Shown one piece after another: positions 16,336 through 25,195 of a stretch of 64,000 nucleotides of DNA (the stretch's first letter is position 1; each line of letters starts with the position of its first letter). Below the pieces are notes generated by a model. The model saw nothing but the letters and a program-made list of their open reading frames with translations, did not search any database and had not been told where the DNA came from. The stretch covers positions 124,001-188,000 of the forward strand of contig NZ_MLYO01000016.1 of assembly GCF_001866665.1 (NCBI RefSeq), given 5' to 3'. Position numbers and translations under genes: made by a program. The DNA comes from Streptomyces monashensis (GTDB lineage Bacteria > Actinomycetota > Actinomycetes > Streptomycetales > Streptomycetaceae).

Positions 16336-17763
16336 TCAGCCCCGCTGTCGCAGCAGCACCCTGCGCGCCGTACGGGCCACCCGCCCGCCGGACCGCCTCG
16401 GCGCCGGTCCCGACCGGTCCAGCCACCACTCCCGCAGCTCCCGGCGTGCGCCCGCCTCCCGGGGGCGGCCGGCGCGCAGCAGGTGGCCGGCGAAGGTGAG
16501 GGCGTCGCGGCGGTACCCCCCGCTCATCGGCTGCTCGCGCGCGTACTCCAGGAACAGCTCCCGGTACCCCGCGCCGAGGATCACCGGCAGCTCCGGAGCC
16601 ACCTTCGCCACCACGTCGGCCCGCTTCGCCGCGAGCGCCCGGGCCTGGACCCGCATCCGGGCGCGGTCGAACCCCTCCGGCACCGGCGTCCCGGCCACCA
16701 GCGAGGACAGCACGGCGGCCTGGGCGACGCCGACCCGCTCGCGCGCCGCCGGCACGGGCCGCGCGAGCACGGCGACACCGCCACCGCCGACCCGGGCGGC
16801 ATCGGCGGCGGCGCCGATACCGCCGCCGTCACCCGCGCCCGAGGGGAGGGCACCGGTGGCGGCCCCCGTGCCGCCACCGGTGCCGGCTCGTTCCCGTCCG
16901 GCCGTCACCGCGTCCCGGATCAGGGTCAACTCCCTTTCCAGTTTGGCCGGTTCGGGGAAGTTCTCGTCGCGCTCCAGCAGCACGCCGGGCGGTGCGGTCC
17001 GGGCGGCGAGGTCGGTCAGGATGTCCAGGACCGGGCGCGGTACGGGGTGTGCGTGGCTGTCGTGCCAGACCCCGTCGCGCTCGAAGCCGCCCGCGACATG
17101 GACGTAGGCGAGCGCCTCCAGCGGCAGCCCGGCCAGCGCGCGGGCCGGGTCCTCGCCCCGGTTGACGTGGTTGGTGTGCAGGTTGGCCACGTCGATCAGC
17201 AGCCGTACGCCGGTGCGCTCGACCAGCTCGGACAGGAACTGCGCCTCGGTCAGCTCCTCGCCCGGCCAGGAGAACAGCGCGGCGATGTTCTCCAGCGCCA
17301 GCGGCACCGGCAGGGCGTCCTGCGCGATACGGACGTTCTCGCACAGCACGTCCAGGGCGTCCCGGGTGCGCGGCACCGGCAGCAGGTGACCGGCCTCCAG
17401 CAGGGGGGAGGCGGTGAGCGGCCCGCCGGCGCGCACGAACGCGATGTGCTCGGTGACCAGCGGGGCACCGAGGGCCTCCGCCCGCTCCGCCAGTGCCGTC
17501 AGCCGCCCCGCGTCGGGGCGGTCGGCATCGCCGAGCCCCAGGGAGACCCCGTGCGGGATCACGGTCACGCCGCGCTCGCGCAGCCGCAGCAGCGACTGGG
17601 GCAGGTGCCCCGGGCAGACGTTCTCCGCCACGACCTCCACCCAGTCGATCCCCGGCATCCGCTCCACGGCGTCCGCGATCTCCGGCCGCCAGCCGATCCC
17701 CGCGCCCAGCCGCCCCACGGCCTCTGCCCGCACGGCCCCGCCCCGCGTGGTCCCTCCCCGCAT
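16336..17763 (-). CDS. DUF692 multinuclear nonheme iron oxidase (MNIO) with fused C-terminal domain
   Basis: Protein of 475 residues. Residues 15-280 are a DUF692/MNIO TIM barrel. Conserved candidate iron ligands are present: H71 (IPHGVS), H106 (VTEHIAF), E158 (ALENIA), D191 (LIDVAN), H196/H199, H222 (YVHVAG), D235 and H237/H239 (DSHAHP), and E264 (LLERDEN). Known MNIOs (MbnB, TglH, ChrH) modify Cys or other residues of ribosomal peptides. A Gly/Ala-rich linker at 285-345 leads to a helical domain at 345-445 that may replace the separate partner protein of other MNIOs. The ATG has GAGGGGAGGGG in front. No precursor peptide is obvious nearby. Confidence 0.85.
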   Translation of the reverse strand: MRGGTTRGGAVRAEAVGRLGAGIGWRPEIADAVERMPGIDWVEVVAENVCPGHLPQSLLRLRERGVTVIPHGVSLGLGDADRPDAGRLTALAERAEALGAPLVTEHIAFVRAGGPLTASPLLEAGHLLPVPRTRDALDVLCENVRIAQDALPVPLALENIAALFSWPGEELTEAQFLSELVERTGVRLLIDVANLHTNHVNRGEDPARALAGLPLEALAYVHVAGGFERDGVWHDSHAHPVPRPVLDILTDLAARTAPPGVLLERDENFPEPAKLERELTLIRDAVTAGRERAGTGGGTGAATGALPSGAGDGGGIGAAADAARVGGGGVAVLARPVPAARERVGVAQAAVLSSLVAGTPVPEGFDRARMRVQARALAAKRADVVAKVAPELPVILGAGYRELFLEYAREQPMSGGYRRDALTFAGHLLRAGRPREAGARRELREWWLDRSGPAPRRSGGRVARTARRVLLRQRG

Positions 17764-18006
17764 GACCCCTCCCCTCGTGCGAATGACGGAGGTATCGCCC
17801 CGGCAGGCGGTGCCGAATCCCGTTCCCGTCGCGTTCAGAGCAACATTTGAGGTTCAGCCCCGCACGGGCCACGGTGAGCGCGCCGACGAGGACGTGCTCG
17901 GGCAGGTCCAGCGTGGTGCCGAGGGCGGACGTGCTGTGCGGTCATGCGGGCGTCGAGCCGGCGCACGTTTCGGGAGACCCGGTCCAGGCTCCGACCGGGT
18001 TCCGGA

Positions 18007-18645
18007 TCAGGGGACTTCAGGGAACGGGGTGCCGTCCACGGCCGCACCCCGCAGCCGCGCCGCGATGGCCACCCGCGCCCTGCGGTACGCGCTGTCGTCG
18101 TCGTGCAGCACCGACAGGGCGTTCGCCGTCTCCAGCAACGCCACGACCTCGAAGGCGAGTTGCGGGACGTCCGTGTCCGTGCGCAGCTCACCCGCCGTGC
18201 GAGCCTCGTCGATCGTCCGCTCCACGTACGCCGACCAGTCGCGCTGGGCGTGGACCGCGGCGTCGTGCAGCGGCCCGGTCCGGGCGTCGTACTCGGCCAT
18301 GACGCCGTAGAAGAAGCAGCCGCCGGGGAACACCCGGCCGCGTGAGTACTCCAGCCACAGCTCGCACAGCCGCCATACCCGCCCGACCCCGGCCGGGGTC
18401 TGTGCCGCGGGCCGGATCACCCGCTCGGTGAAGATCCGCGCGGCCTCCCGCACGGTGGCCAGCTGAAGCTCCTGCTTGGAGCCGAACAGCGCGAACACCC
18501 CGCTCTTGCTCAGCTCCAGCTCCGTGGCGAGCCGTCCGACGGTGAGCGCCTCCAGGCCCTCCACCGAGGCGATCTCCACCGTGCGGCCCAGCACCAACTG
18601 CCGGGTGCGGTTGCCCCGTTCGACCCGGCCGTCGACCCGCGTCAT
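18007..18645 (-). CDS. TetR family transcriptional regulator
   Basis: Regulator of 212 residues with an N-terminal helix-turn-helix (GLEALTVGRLATELELSKSGVFALFGSKQEL) at about 25-60, here split by the usual TetR turn. The C-terminal ligand domain contains the motif RVFPGGCFF, seen in a common TetR subgroup. The start ATG overlaps the stop of the upstream PTH2-like gene (ATGA), so the two are translationally coupled. No operator was identified. The effector is unknown. Confidence 0.88.
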   Translation of the reverse strand: MTRVDGRVERGNRTRQLVLGRTVEIASVEGLEALTVGRLATELELSKSGVFALFGSKQELQLATVREAARIFTERVIRPAAQTPAGVGRVWRLCELWLEYSRGRVFPGGCFFYGVMAEYDARTGPLHDAAVHAQRDWSAYVERTIDEARTAGELRTDTDVPQLAFEVVALLETANALSVLHDDDSAYRRARVAIAARLRGAAVDGTPFPEVP

Positions 18646-19367
18646 CGCGCCGGCCCGCTCGCGCGCAGTGCCGGGTGATCGGCGACGACCGTGCACGAGC
18701 CCGGCGCGATCTCGGTGAAGCCGGCGTCACGCACCACCGGCAGCCCGCTGCCGGCCAGCCGCCCCCAGCCGGCGGGGGCGGCGGTGCGGACGGCGAGCGC
18801 GAAGCCGGCGTCCCGCCAGGCCGCGCGCTCCGTCTCCGGCAGCGCCCACCAGGCCAGCTGCGCACCGTGCCCCGCCTGGGCCATGGCCTTGCCGGCCGAC
18901 ATCTCCAGCTCCGGGTTCAGCCACAGCACGGGCCGGGCCGGATCGGGCGCCACGGGCGGCTCCGGGTCGTCCAGCTCGGTGCCGGACACCTGGAGTCTGG
19001 CCAGGTCCCTGGGCCAGCCGTCGAGCGGGACCGGCGGGAACACCCGCACCTCGGCCGACGTGCCGGTCACCGTGATCCCGGGCAGCGCCTCGGTCCGGCG
19101 CCACTCGGACCCGCGGGCGCGCCGGACCACCTTGCGGATCCGCGCGTCCTCCCAGGCGCGTACCGCCCCGGCCCACGCGCCGTCCCCGTGCGCCCGCTCG
19201 TCCCCGAGCAGCACGAGCACGGCCCGGGCCGCCGTCTCCAGCGCGTCGGTACGGGCGGGCGGCGCGGCGCGCTCCAGCCGTACGACGAGGGGGAGTACGA
19301 ACTGGGGTGCTTCGTCACGCGTGCCGGCCGGGGGCGTCGGAGTCGGGGTCGTGGATTCAGGGCTCAC
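18642..19367 (-). CDS. PTH2-like (peptidyl-tRNA hydrolase II fold) protein
   Basis: Protein of 241 residues. The last 110 resemble the archaeal/eukaryal-type peptidyl-tRNA hydrolase Pth2, with LEMSAGKAMAQAGHGAQLAWW matching the helix that carries the catalytic lysine and glutamine-histidine region. The N-terminal 120 residues are unrelated and may bind RNA or another partner. A GTG at 19367 with AAGGTGG in front is chosen; a longer start is possible. Streptomyces also has the bacterial Pth1, so this is probably an accessory enzyme. It is coupled by ATGA to a TetR regulator. Confidence 0.7.
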   Translation of the reverse strand: MSPESTTPTPTPPAGTRDEAPQFVLPLVVRLERAAPPARTDALETAARAVLVLLGDERAHGDGAWAGAVRAWEDARIRKVVRRARGSEWRRTEALPGITVTGTSAEVRVFPPVPLDGWPRDLARLQVSGTELDDPEPPVAPDPARPVLWLNPELEMSAGKAMAQAGHGAQLAWWALPETERAAWRDAGFALAVRTAAPAGWGRLAGSGLPVVRDAGFTEIAPGSCTVVADHPALRASGPAR

Positions 19368-19462
19368 AACAGGCCACCTTAAAGGGCGTGCGGCACGGCG
19401 TGACCGGCCCACGGACCGGACGTCGCAGCGGTCCCCGCGGCGCGAGCGACCACAATGACCGT

Positions 19463-20365
19463 ATGCACTGTGCCTTACGACTGTCCGCCGTAGGCCGCCG
19501 CTACGGCATCCGCGGCCCCTGGGTGCTACGAGGCGTCGACCTCGCCGTCGCGCCCGGCACCCTCATCCGCATAGAAGGAGCGAACGGCACCGGGAAGTCC
19601 ACCCTCCTGCGTCTCCTCGCCCGCCTGGACGCGCCGACCGAGGGCCGCGTCACCGGCCGCCCGCGCACGGCGTACGTCCCCGAACGCTTCCCCGCGGCGC
19701 TCCCGTTCACCCCGCTCGGCTATCTCACCCACCTCGGCACGGTGCACGGCCTGAGCCGCGCGACGGCACGGCGCACCGCGGGCACCTGGCTGGAGCGGTT
19801 CGGCGCCGGCGGCTACGCCGACACCCCGATGGCCCGGCTGTCCAAGGGCAGCAGCCAGAAGGTCGCCGTCGCCCAGTCCCTGCTCGGCGAGCCGGAGCTG
19901 CTGGTGCTGGACGAGGCCTGGACCGGGCTGGACGCGGCGGCGCGGGCCGAGCTGGAGCGGGCGGTGGCCGAGCGGACCGCCGCCGGGGGCGCCGTGGTGT
20001 TCGTCGACCACGACCCGGCCCGGCTGGCCGGAACGCCGGACGCGACGTACACCGTGCTCGACGGCGGGCTCAAGCCCCGTACGGACGGCGGGAGTTCACC
20101 GGCCGGGCCGCTCACCCTGATCGTCGCGCGGGGGCCGGCCGGCGGGGCGCTGCCGCCCGACGCGGCACGGACCGGCGCCACCGCCCTGGAGACGGCGCCC
20201 GGCGGCTACCGTCTCACCGTCCCCGCCTCCCACTCGGACATCCTGCTGCGCGCCCTGCTCACGGCCCGCCCGCCCTGGCACGTCGTGCGCGTCACCCCGC
20301 CCCCGGACCGCACACCGGCCCCCGACGACCTCGCGCCACCCCCCGAGCCAGGAAGCCGCCCATGA
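19463..20365 (+). CDS. ABC transporter ATP-binding protein with a TTA (bldA) codon
   Basis: ATPase of 300 residues. Walker A is GANGTGKST, the signature is LSKGSSQKVAVAQ and Walker B is LLVLDEAWTGLD, so it should be active. The fifth codon (19475-19477) is TTA, the only in-frame TTA I found in the window. In Streptomyces such codons need the bldA tRNA, so translation is expected to be restricted to late development. The 80-residue C-terminal extension is atypical of importers. It overlaps its membrane partner by 4 bp (ATGA). Substrate unknown; small exporters of this type move drugs, peptides or lipids. Confidence 0.9.
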   Translation: MHCALRLSAVGRRYGIRGPWVLRGVDLAVAPGTLIRIEGANGTGKSTLLRLLARLDAPTEGRVTGRPRTAYVPERFPAALPFTPLGYLTHLGTVHGLSRATARRTAGTWLERFGAGGYADTPMARLSKGSSQKVAVAQSLLGEPELLVLDEAWTGLDAAARAELERAVAERTAAGGAVVFVDHDPARLAGTPDATYTVLDGGLKPRTDGGSSPAGPLTLIVARGPAGGALPPDAARTGATALETAPGGYRLTVPASHSDILLRALLTARPPWHVVRVTPPPDRTPAPDDLAPPPEPGSRP

Positions 20366-21033
20366 CCGCACTCCTGCGCTACCAGCTGGACCTGCTGGTG
20401 CGCTCCCAGCGCTGGCTGCCGCCGGTGATCCTCTACGCCGCGTACCTGGGGATCGGCGTACAGAGCGGCCAGCCCGTCCTCGACTCGCTCGGCTTCACGG
20501 CCGGCGGTCTGCTGCCCGTGGCGGCCTGGCTGGTGCGGATCTGTGTCACCGGCGAGCCGGACGCGGCCCGCGCCTGTGCCGCCGCCGCGCGCGGCCCCGC
20601 CCGCGCCCACCTCGCCGCCCTGCTGACCGCCCTGCTCGCGGCGGCGGCGCTCGGGGTGGTGGCGACCTCGGTGGTGACGCTGATCAGCGCCCCGGCGGAC
20701 AACGGCCACCAGATCCGCGTACCCCTGCTGAAGGCGGGCGCGGCCGGACTGCCGGCCACGCTCGCCTGCGCCCTGATCGGCGCGGCCGTCGGCGCGCTCA
20801 CCAACCGGCCGGTGCTGCGGTCCACCGGCCGCGCGGTGCCCGCGATGCTGCTGGGCGCGCTGCTGTCCGTGGTGCTCACCGGCTCCCCGGCGCAGGCCGC
20901 GGTGAGCGGTCTGGTCACCGGCTCGCGAACCGGCCGGATCACGGTGCCGCTGCTGCCACTGGCCGCGGCGCTCGTGCTCGCCGCCGCCGCCTTCGCCACG
21001 GCGGCCCGGCTCAGCTCCCGCCGCTCACCCTGA
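20362..21033 (+). CDS. ABC transporter membrane subunit
   Basis: Hydrophobic protein of 223 residues with about five to six predicted helices and no conserved importer EAA loop. It is small for a complete permease, so it probably forms a homodimer with the coupled ATPase. The ATG overlaps the ATPase TGA. Its stop lies inside the last codons of the convergent polysaccharide deacetylase gene (9-bp overlap). It is expected to follow the bldA dependence of the upstream TTA codon through translational coupling. Confidence 0.8.
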   Translation: MTALLRYQLDLLVRSQRWLPPVILYAAYLGIGVQSGQPVLDSLGFTAGGLLPVAAWLVRICVTGEPDAARACAAAARGPARAHLAALLTALLAAAALGVVATSVVTLISAPADNGHQIRVPLLKAGAAGLPATLACALIGAAVGALTNRPVLRSTGRAVPAMLLGALLSVVLTGSPAQAAVSGLVTGSRTGRITVPLLPLAAALVLAAAAFATAARLSSRRSP

Positions 21034-21885
21034 CCGATGCCCGTCGGTCTGCCCGATCAGCTCGGAGACCTTCACGAACCGGTAGCCGCGCCTGCGCAGT
21101 TCGGGTACGACCGTGCGGACGGCCCGCTCGGTGGCCGGGGCGGCGCCGCGGGTGCAGTGCAGGACGACCACGGAGCCGGGCCGCACCCCGTCCAGCACCT
21201 TTCGGGCGACGGCGCCGGCGTCCGTGGCGAACGCGTCGCCGCTCACCACGTCCCACTGCACCGCCGTCATCCCGAGCCCGCTCAGCGCCCGCAGCGAGCG
21301 CTCGTCGTGACAGCCGCCGGGGAAGCGGAAGTACGGCATCGGGTGCGGCACGCCCGCCTTCTTCAGGGCGGCGTCCGCGCGCCGCACGTCCGCGCGCATC
21401 CTGTCGGCCGGCAGGGTCGGCAGGCCGTGGCAGTCGGCGGTGAACGCGTAGTGGCTGTAGGAGTGGTTGGCGACCTCGAAGCGCGGGTCGCGGCCGAGAT
21501 CGCGGGCCTGTGCCGGGTACTCGTCGGCCCACCGGCCGGTCAGGAAGACGGTCGCCGGCACCTTCAGCGCGCGCAGGGCGCTGATGAGCCCGGGGTTGTC
21601 GAAGTGCTCGCCGGCGGCCGCGCGGGGCCCCTCGTCGGCGGTCATGTCGGCGTCGAAGGTCAGCGCGACCGCCTTGCCGCGCGTGCGCGGGCCGTGCGCG
21701 AAGACCGGGGTCAGCCCGCCGGGCCCCGGCGCGAGCACGGGCGGCCGTACGACGGGAGGGACGATCGAGACGGGTACCGCGGACCTGCCCGGCCCCTGAC
21801 GGCCTCCGTCCGCGCCGCCACAGGCGGCGAGCGCCGCGCCCAGGACACAGACGGCGGTGATACGGCCTGCTCGTGCGATCATCAT
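21025..21885 (-). CDS. Polysaccharide deacetylase (NodB domain) lipoprotein
   Basis: Exported carbohydrate esterase of about 286 residues. ATG at 21885 opens a signal sequence ending in the lipobox ALAAC; an ATG at 21921 would add 12 residues. The NodB motifs are visible: TFDADMT (catalytic base and metal Asp), NHSYSHY (metal His pair), FRFPGG, and LHCTRG near the C-terminus, where the catalytic histidine sits. It probably removes acetyl groups from peptidoglycan or another wall polymer. The 3' end overlaps the convergent ABC membrane gene by 9 bp. Confidence 0.87.
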   Translation of the reverse strand: MMIARAGRITAVCVLGAALAACGGADGGRQGPGRSAVPVSIVPPVVRPPVLAPGPGGLTPVFAHGPRTRGKAVALTFDADMTADEGPRAAAGEHFDNPGLISALRALKVPATVFLTGRWADEYPAQARDLGRDPRFEVANHSYSHYAFTADCHGLPTLPADRMRADVRRADAALKKAGVPHPMPYFRFPGGCHDERSLRALSGLGMTAVQWDVVSGDAFATDAGAVARKVLDGVRPGSVVVLHCTRGAAPATERAVRTVVPELRRRGYRFVKVSELIGQTDGHRSG

Positions 21886-21960
21886 GCGAAGGTACGGGGA
21901 TGTCCGCTTGTACACCGACATGCCGGACGGCGCGGCGCCCCGGTCACCCGGCCGGCGGGC

Positions 21961-22524
21961 TCAGCGGCCGTAGCGGCCCGTGAGGGTTCCCTCGGCGAGG
22001 GTGTGGCCGGTCAGGGCCTTGCGGAGGTCGGCCGGGGTGGCGTCCGGGGAGAGCGCCGGGCGGCGGTCGGTGGCGTAGACCGTGAGGACGTAGCGGTGCG
22101 GGCGGTCGCCGCGGGGCGGGCAGGGGCCGCCGTAGCCGGTCCTCCCGAAGCCGTTGCGGCCCTCTGTCGCGCCCGGCGGGCGTTCTCCCGCGGCGAGACG
22201 CGCGGTGCCGCGCCCGATGTTCCACGCCAGCCAGTGCGTGAACGCGCCGTGCGGGGCGTCCAGGTCCTGCAGGAGCAGGGCCAGGGACGCCGTGCGGGCG
22301 GGTACGCCGGTGACGGCGAGCGGCGGTGAGACGTCCGCTCCGTCGCAGGTGAAGCGGCGCGGGATCGTGCCGCCCTCGGCGTACGCGGTGCTCGTGACCG
22401 TGATGCGGGCGGCGGCGGTCGTCGGGGAGGGGGAGTCGGCGCCCCGGTCGCCCGTGCGGCCCGCGCCCCCGCACCCGGCGACGCAGCCCAGCACGGCCAC
22501 CAGGGCCGCCACGCTCTTACGCAT
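21961..22524 (-). CDS. YbhB/YbcL-type PEBP (Raf-kinase-inhibitor-like) lipoprotein
   Basis: Lipoprotein of 187 residues with a signal ending in the lipobox VAGC. The phosphatidylethanolamine-binding fold is marked by ALLLQDLDAPHGAFTHW and by GYGGPCPPRGDRPHRY, which together form the ligand pocket. The start ATG at 22524 is chosen because it opens the signal sequence; no strong ribosome site precedes it. The ligand and role in bacteria are not established. It lies 10 bp beyond the stop of the slipin gene on the same strand, so co-transcription is likely. Confidence 0.88.
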   Translation of the reverse strand: MRKSVAALVAVLGCVAGCGGAGRTGDRGADSPSPTTAAARITVTSTAYAEGGTIPRRFTCDGADVSPPLAVTGVPARTASLALLLQDLDAPHGAFTHWLAWNIGRGTARLAAGERPPGATEGRNGFGRTGYGGPCPPRGDRPHRYVLTVYATDRRPALSPDATPADLRKALTGHTLAEGTLTGRYGR

Positions 22525-22534
22525 GCCCGGCACG

Positions 22535-23473
22535 CTAGCCGGACGGCGTCCCTCCGTCACCGTCCGGCGCGCGGGACGCCGTGTCGTCGTCCGGCACGCG
22601 CCGCCCCTCGCCGCCGTCCGGGGCCCGCTGTGGGCCGGCGTCGTCCGGTGCCCGCAGTGCTCGGTCGCCTTCCTGTGTCCGCTGCGGGGTGTCACCGTTC
22701 GGTGTCTGCTGCGGGTTGTTGCCCCGCTCCAGGAAGTGCAGCAGCTCCACCGGGATGGGCAGCACCAGCGTGGAGTTCTTCTCGGCTGACACCGCCATCA
22801 CCGTCTGGAGCAGCCGCAGTTGGAGCGCGGCCGGTGTGTCGGCCATCTGCTGGGCGGCCTCGGCGAGCTTCTTGGACGCCTGGAGTTCGGCGTCGGCGTT
22901 GATGATCCGGGCCCGGCGCTCCCGGTCCGCCTCGGCCTGGCGGGCCATGGACCGCTTCATCGTGTCGGGCAGGGAGACGTCCTTGATCTCGACCCGGTCG
23001 ACCTGGATGCCCCAGCCGACGGCGGGGCTGTCGATCATCAGCTCCAGCCCCTGGTTGAGCTTCTCGCGATTGGACAGCAGGTCGTCCAGGTCGCTCTTGC
23101 CGATGATCGACCTGAGCGACGTCTGGGCCATCTGCGACACCGCGAACTTGTAGTCCTCGACCTTCACCAGGGCGCTCTCCGCGTCGACCACCCGGAAGTA
23201 GACGACCGCGTCCACCCGGACGGTGACGTTGTCGCGGGTGATGCCCTCCTGGGCCGGGATCGGCATCGTCACGATCTGCATGTTGACCTTCTGCAGCCGG
23301 TCCACGAAGGGGATGACCAGCGTGAACCCCGGCGCCCGTGCGTCACCGCTGACGCGCCCGAGCCGGAACAGCACACCGCGTTCGTACTGCTTGACCACCC
23401 GGGCCGCCATGGCCAGGTAGATCACTCCGGCGGAACCCGCCGCCGCGATGGCGCCCAGCAGCTCCTGGAGCAT
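22535..23473 (-). CDS. Slipin / SPFH (band 7) membrane protein
   Basis: Stomatin-like protein of 312 residues, scaffolding membrane microdomains. One N-terminal hydrophobic segment (about 5-25) is followed by the SPFH domain (RGVLFRLGRV to DRVEIKDVSLPDTMKRSM) and a coiled-coil region rich in Ala and Glu (about 185-230). The C-terminal 60 residues are a degenerate repeat around RAPDD/GP and RAPDGG units, acidic and disordered. The ATG is preceded by GAGGAGGTCACC. No NfeD partner is adjacent. It is followed closely by the PEBP lipoprotein gene. Confidence 0.9.
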   Translation of the reverse strand: MLQELLGAIAAAGSAGVIYLAMAARVVKQYERGVLFRLGRVSGDARAPGFTLVIPFVDRLQKVNMQIVTMPIPAQEGITRDNVTVRVDAVVYFRVVDAESALVKVEDYKFAVSQMAQTSLRSIIGKSDLDDLLSNREKLNQGLELMIDSPAVGWGIQVDRVEIKDVSLPDTMKRSMARQAEADRERRARIINADAELQASKKLAEAAQQMADTPAALQLRLLQTVMAVSAEKNSTLVLPIPVELLHFLERGNNPQQTPNGDTPQRTQEGDRALRAPDDAGPQRAPDGGEGRRVPDDDTASRAPDGDGGTPSG

Positions 23474-23577
23474 GGTGACCTCCTCACGGAGAGGTCTGCT
23501 TTTGTCCGCTGCTGTCACCATAGGCCCGTTGGGCCGCTCTGCAAGGGGGCCCGGCGGACCGGCGTACTCCGCGAGGA

Positions 23578-23617
23578 CCGGGCCGGGATGCCGAGGGGCG
23601 TCGGCATCCCGGCCCGG
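23578..23617 (-). terminator. Strong hairpin terminator after the SulP operon
   Basis: A perfect 17-bp stem (CCGGGCCGGGATGCCGA paired with its complement) closes a 6-nt GGGGCG loop. It is 37 bp downstream of the SulP stop and upstream of the slipin start, both on the minus strand. There is no U-tract, as is usual in high-GC actinobacteria. It should isolate the carbonic anhydrase-SulP operon from the slipin gene. Confidence 0.8.
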
Positions 23618-23653
23618 GGTCAGGGACCCTCGTACGGCCCGGGCGGTGACCGG

Positions 23654-25195
23654 TCAGAGGGCCTGAGCCGCCGTGACCCGCACCGGTTCCGTCCCGGCCG
23701 CGCTGTGGCGCTCGGCCCAGTTCTCCAGGGCCGTACGACAGGCGTGGTCGAGGTGGTGCAGGCCGGTCAGGTCCAGGCGGACCGGGCGGTCCCGGGGGAG
23801 GGACTCCAGGCTGTCGAGGATCCTCGGCAGCCGCAGGAAGGTCGCGTTGCCCGACAGATGGGCGTCGACCGGGCCCGCGCCCTTGTCGACCACCTCCAGC
23901 TTCACGTGCGAGGCCTCCCAGGCCGTCTTGACCACCGCGAGCGCCAGGCCGATCAGCACGCCCTCGAACATGCTGACCGCCACGATCGAGACCGCCGTCA
24001 CGCCCAGGACCAGGGCCTCGCCCCGGTGCTCGCGCCACAGCCCCGCGAGGGCCCGGACCGGCACCAGCTTGGCGCCCGAGTGGATCAGGACGGCGGCGAG
24101 CGCCGGGATCGGGATGTACGCCAGCACCCCGGGCAGCAGCGCGGCGAACAGCAGCAGCCACACGCCGTGCAGCACCCGGGAGGCCTTGGTGCGGGCGCCC
24201 GCCTGGACGTTGGCCGCGCTGCGCACGATCACCGCGGTCATCGGCAGCGCGCCGAGCAGCCCGCAGATCGCGTTGCCGGTGCCCTGGGCGACCAGTTCCT
24301 TGTCGTACGCGGTGCGCGGCCCGGAGTGCAGCCGGTCCACGGCCGCCGCGCTGAACAGCGACTCGGCGGACGCGATCAGCGTGAAGGCGACGACCGTGCC
24401 GAGCACTGCGACGCTCGCCAGCTCGCCGAAGGCGCTCAGCGGCGGCGGCTGGACGGCGTCCAGCAGCCCCCGCACCTCGACGGTGGCCACCGGCAGGTCC
24501 AGCGCGAACGCGGCCAGCATGGCGAGACCGACCGCGGCCAGTGGCGCGGGAACCGTGCGCACCTTCGCCGGGGCGTGCTTCCACAGCAGCAGGACCGTGA
24601 CCGTACCCGCCGCGACGGCGAGCGAGGCCAGGGCCGTACCGTCGCCGAAGGCGGCCCGGAACGCCCCGGGCAGCCCGGCGATCTTGCCCGGACCGGAGTC
24701 CGGGGCCTTGGCCGCCAGCGCCGGATACAACTGCCCGGCGACCAGGACCAGCCCGATTCCGGCCAGCATGCCCTCGACGACGGAGACCGAGATGGCACGG
24801 AAGTAACGGCCCAGCCTCAGCAGGCCCATGGCGATCTGGATCGCTCCGGCGGTGAGCACGATCACGCCGAGCACCGGCAGGCCGTACGCCTTGACCGCCT
24901 CGAGGACGAGCACGGTCAGACCGGCGGCCGGCCCCGACACCTGGAGGCTGCTGCCGCGCATCAGCCCGGTGACGAGACCGCCCACGATGCCGGTGACCAG
25001 GCCGAGTTCGGCCGGGACACCGGAGGCGACGGCCACGCCGACGCACAGCGGCAGCGCGACCAGGAAGACGACGAGGGACGCGGCGAAGTCCTGCCGCGCA
25101 TGAGGGAGTCGGGGTATTCGGGATTTCCGGGGTGTCCCGGATACGAGGGGGTTCTTGCCGGTCGTCGGCTTGTCGTCGGTCATCGGCGCGCTCAC
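23654..25195 (-). CDS. SulP family anion (bicarbonate-type) transporter with STAS domain
   Basis: Transporter of 513 residues with about ten to twelve membrane helices (about 35-400) and a C-terminal STAS domain (about 415-505). The SulP motifs DFAASLVVFLVALPLCVGVA and GTGNAICGLLGALPMT are evident. The start ATG overlaps the stop of a beta-carbonic anhydrase (ATGA). SulP-carbonic anhydrase pairs are associated with bicarbonate or CO2 uptake, so bicarbonate is the most likely substrate; sulfate remains possible. Confidence 0.9.
   Translation of the reverse strand: MSAPMTDDKPTTGKNPLVSGTPRKSRIPRLPHARQDFAASLVVFLVALPLCVGVAVASGVPAELGLVTGIVGGLVTGLMRGSSLQVSGPAAGLTVLVLEAVKAYGLPVLGVIVLTAGAIQIAMGLLRLGRYFRAISVSVVEGMLAGIGLVLVAGQLYPALAAKAPDSGPGKIAGLPGAFRAAFGDGTALASLAVAAGTVTVLLLWKHAPAKVRTVPAPLAAVGLAMLAAFALDLPVATVEVRGLLDAVQPPPLSAFGELASVAVLGTVVAFTLIASAESLFSAAAVDRLHSGPRTAYDKELVAQGTGNAICGLLGALPMTAVIVRSAANVQAGARTKASRVLHGVWLLLFAALLPGVLAYIPIPALAAVLIHSGAKLVPVRALAGLWREHRGEALVLGVTAVSIVAVSMFEGVLIGLALAVVKTAWEASHVKLEVVDKGAGPVDAHLSGNATFLRLPRILDSLESLPRDRPVRLDLTGLHHLDHACRTALENWAERHSAAGTEPVRVTAAQAL

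Noticed and set aside
13640..16429. 929-codon minus-strand frame across the TAP peptidase, TIGR04222 and DUF4142 genes
   Set aside because: It is out of frame with three well-supported genes on the same strand and shows no domain signature.
17764..18006. Short minus-strand segment reading [20 protein letters not shown], considered as a gene remnant
   Set aside because: The frame is bounded by a close upstream stop and merges into an out-of-frame reading of the DUF692 gene; too little to call a pseudogene.
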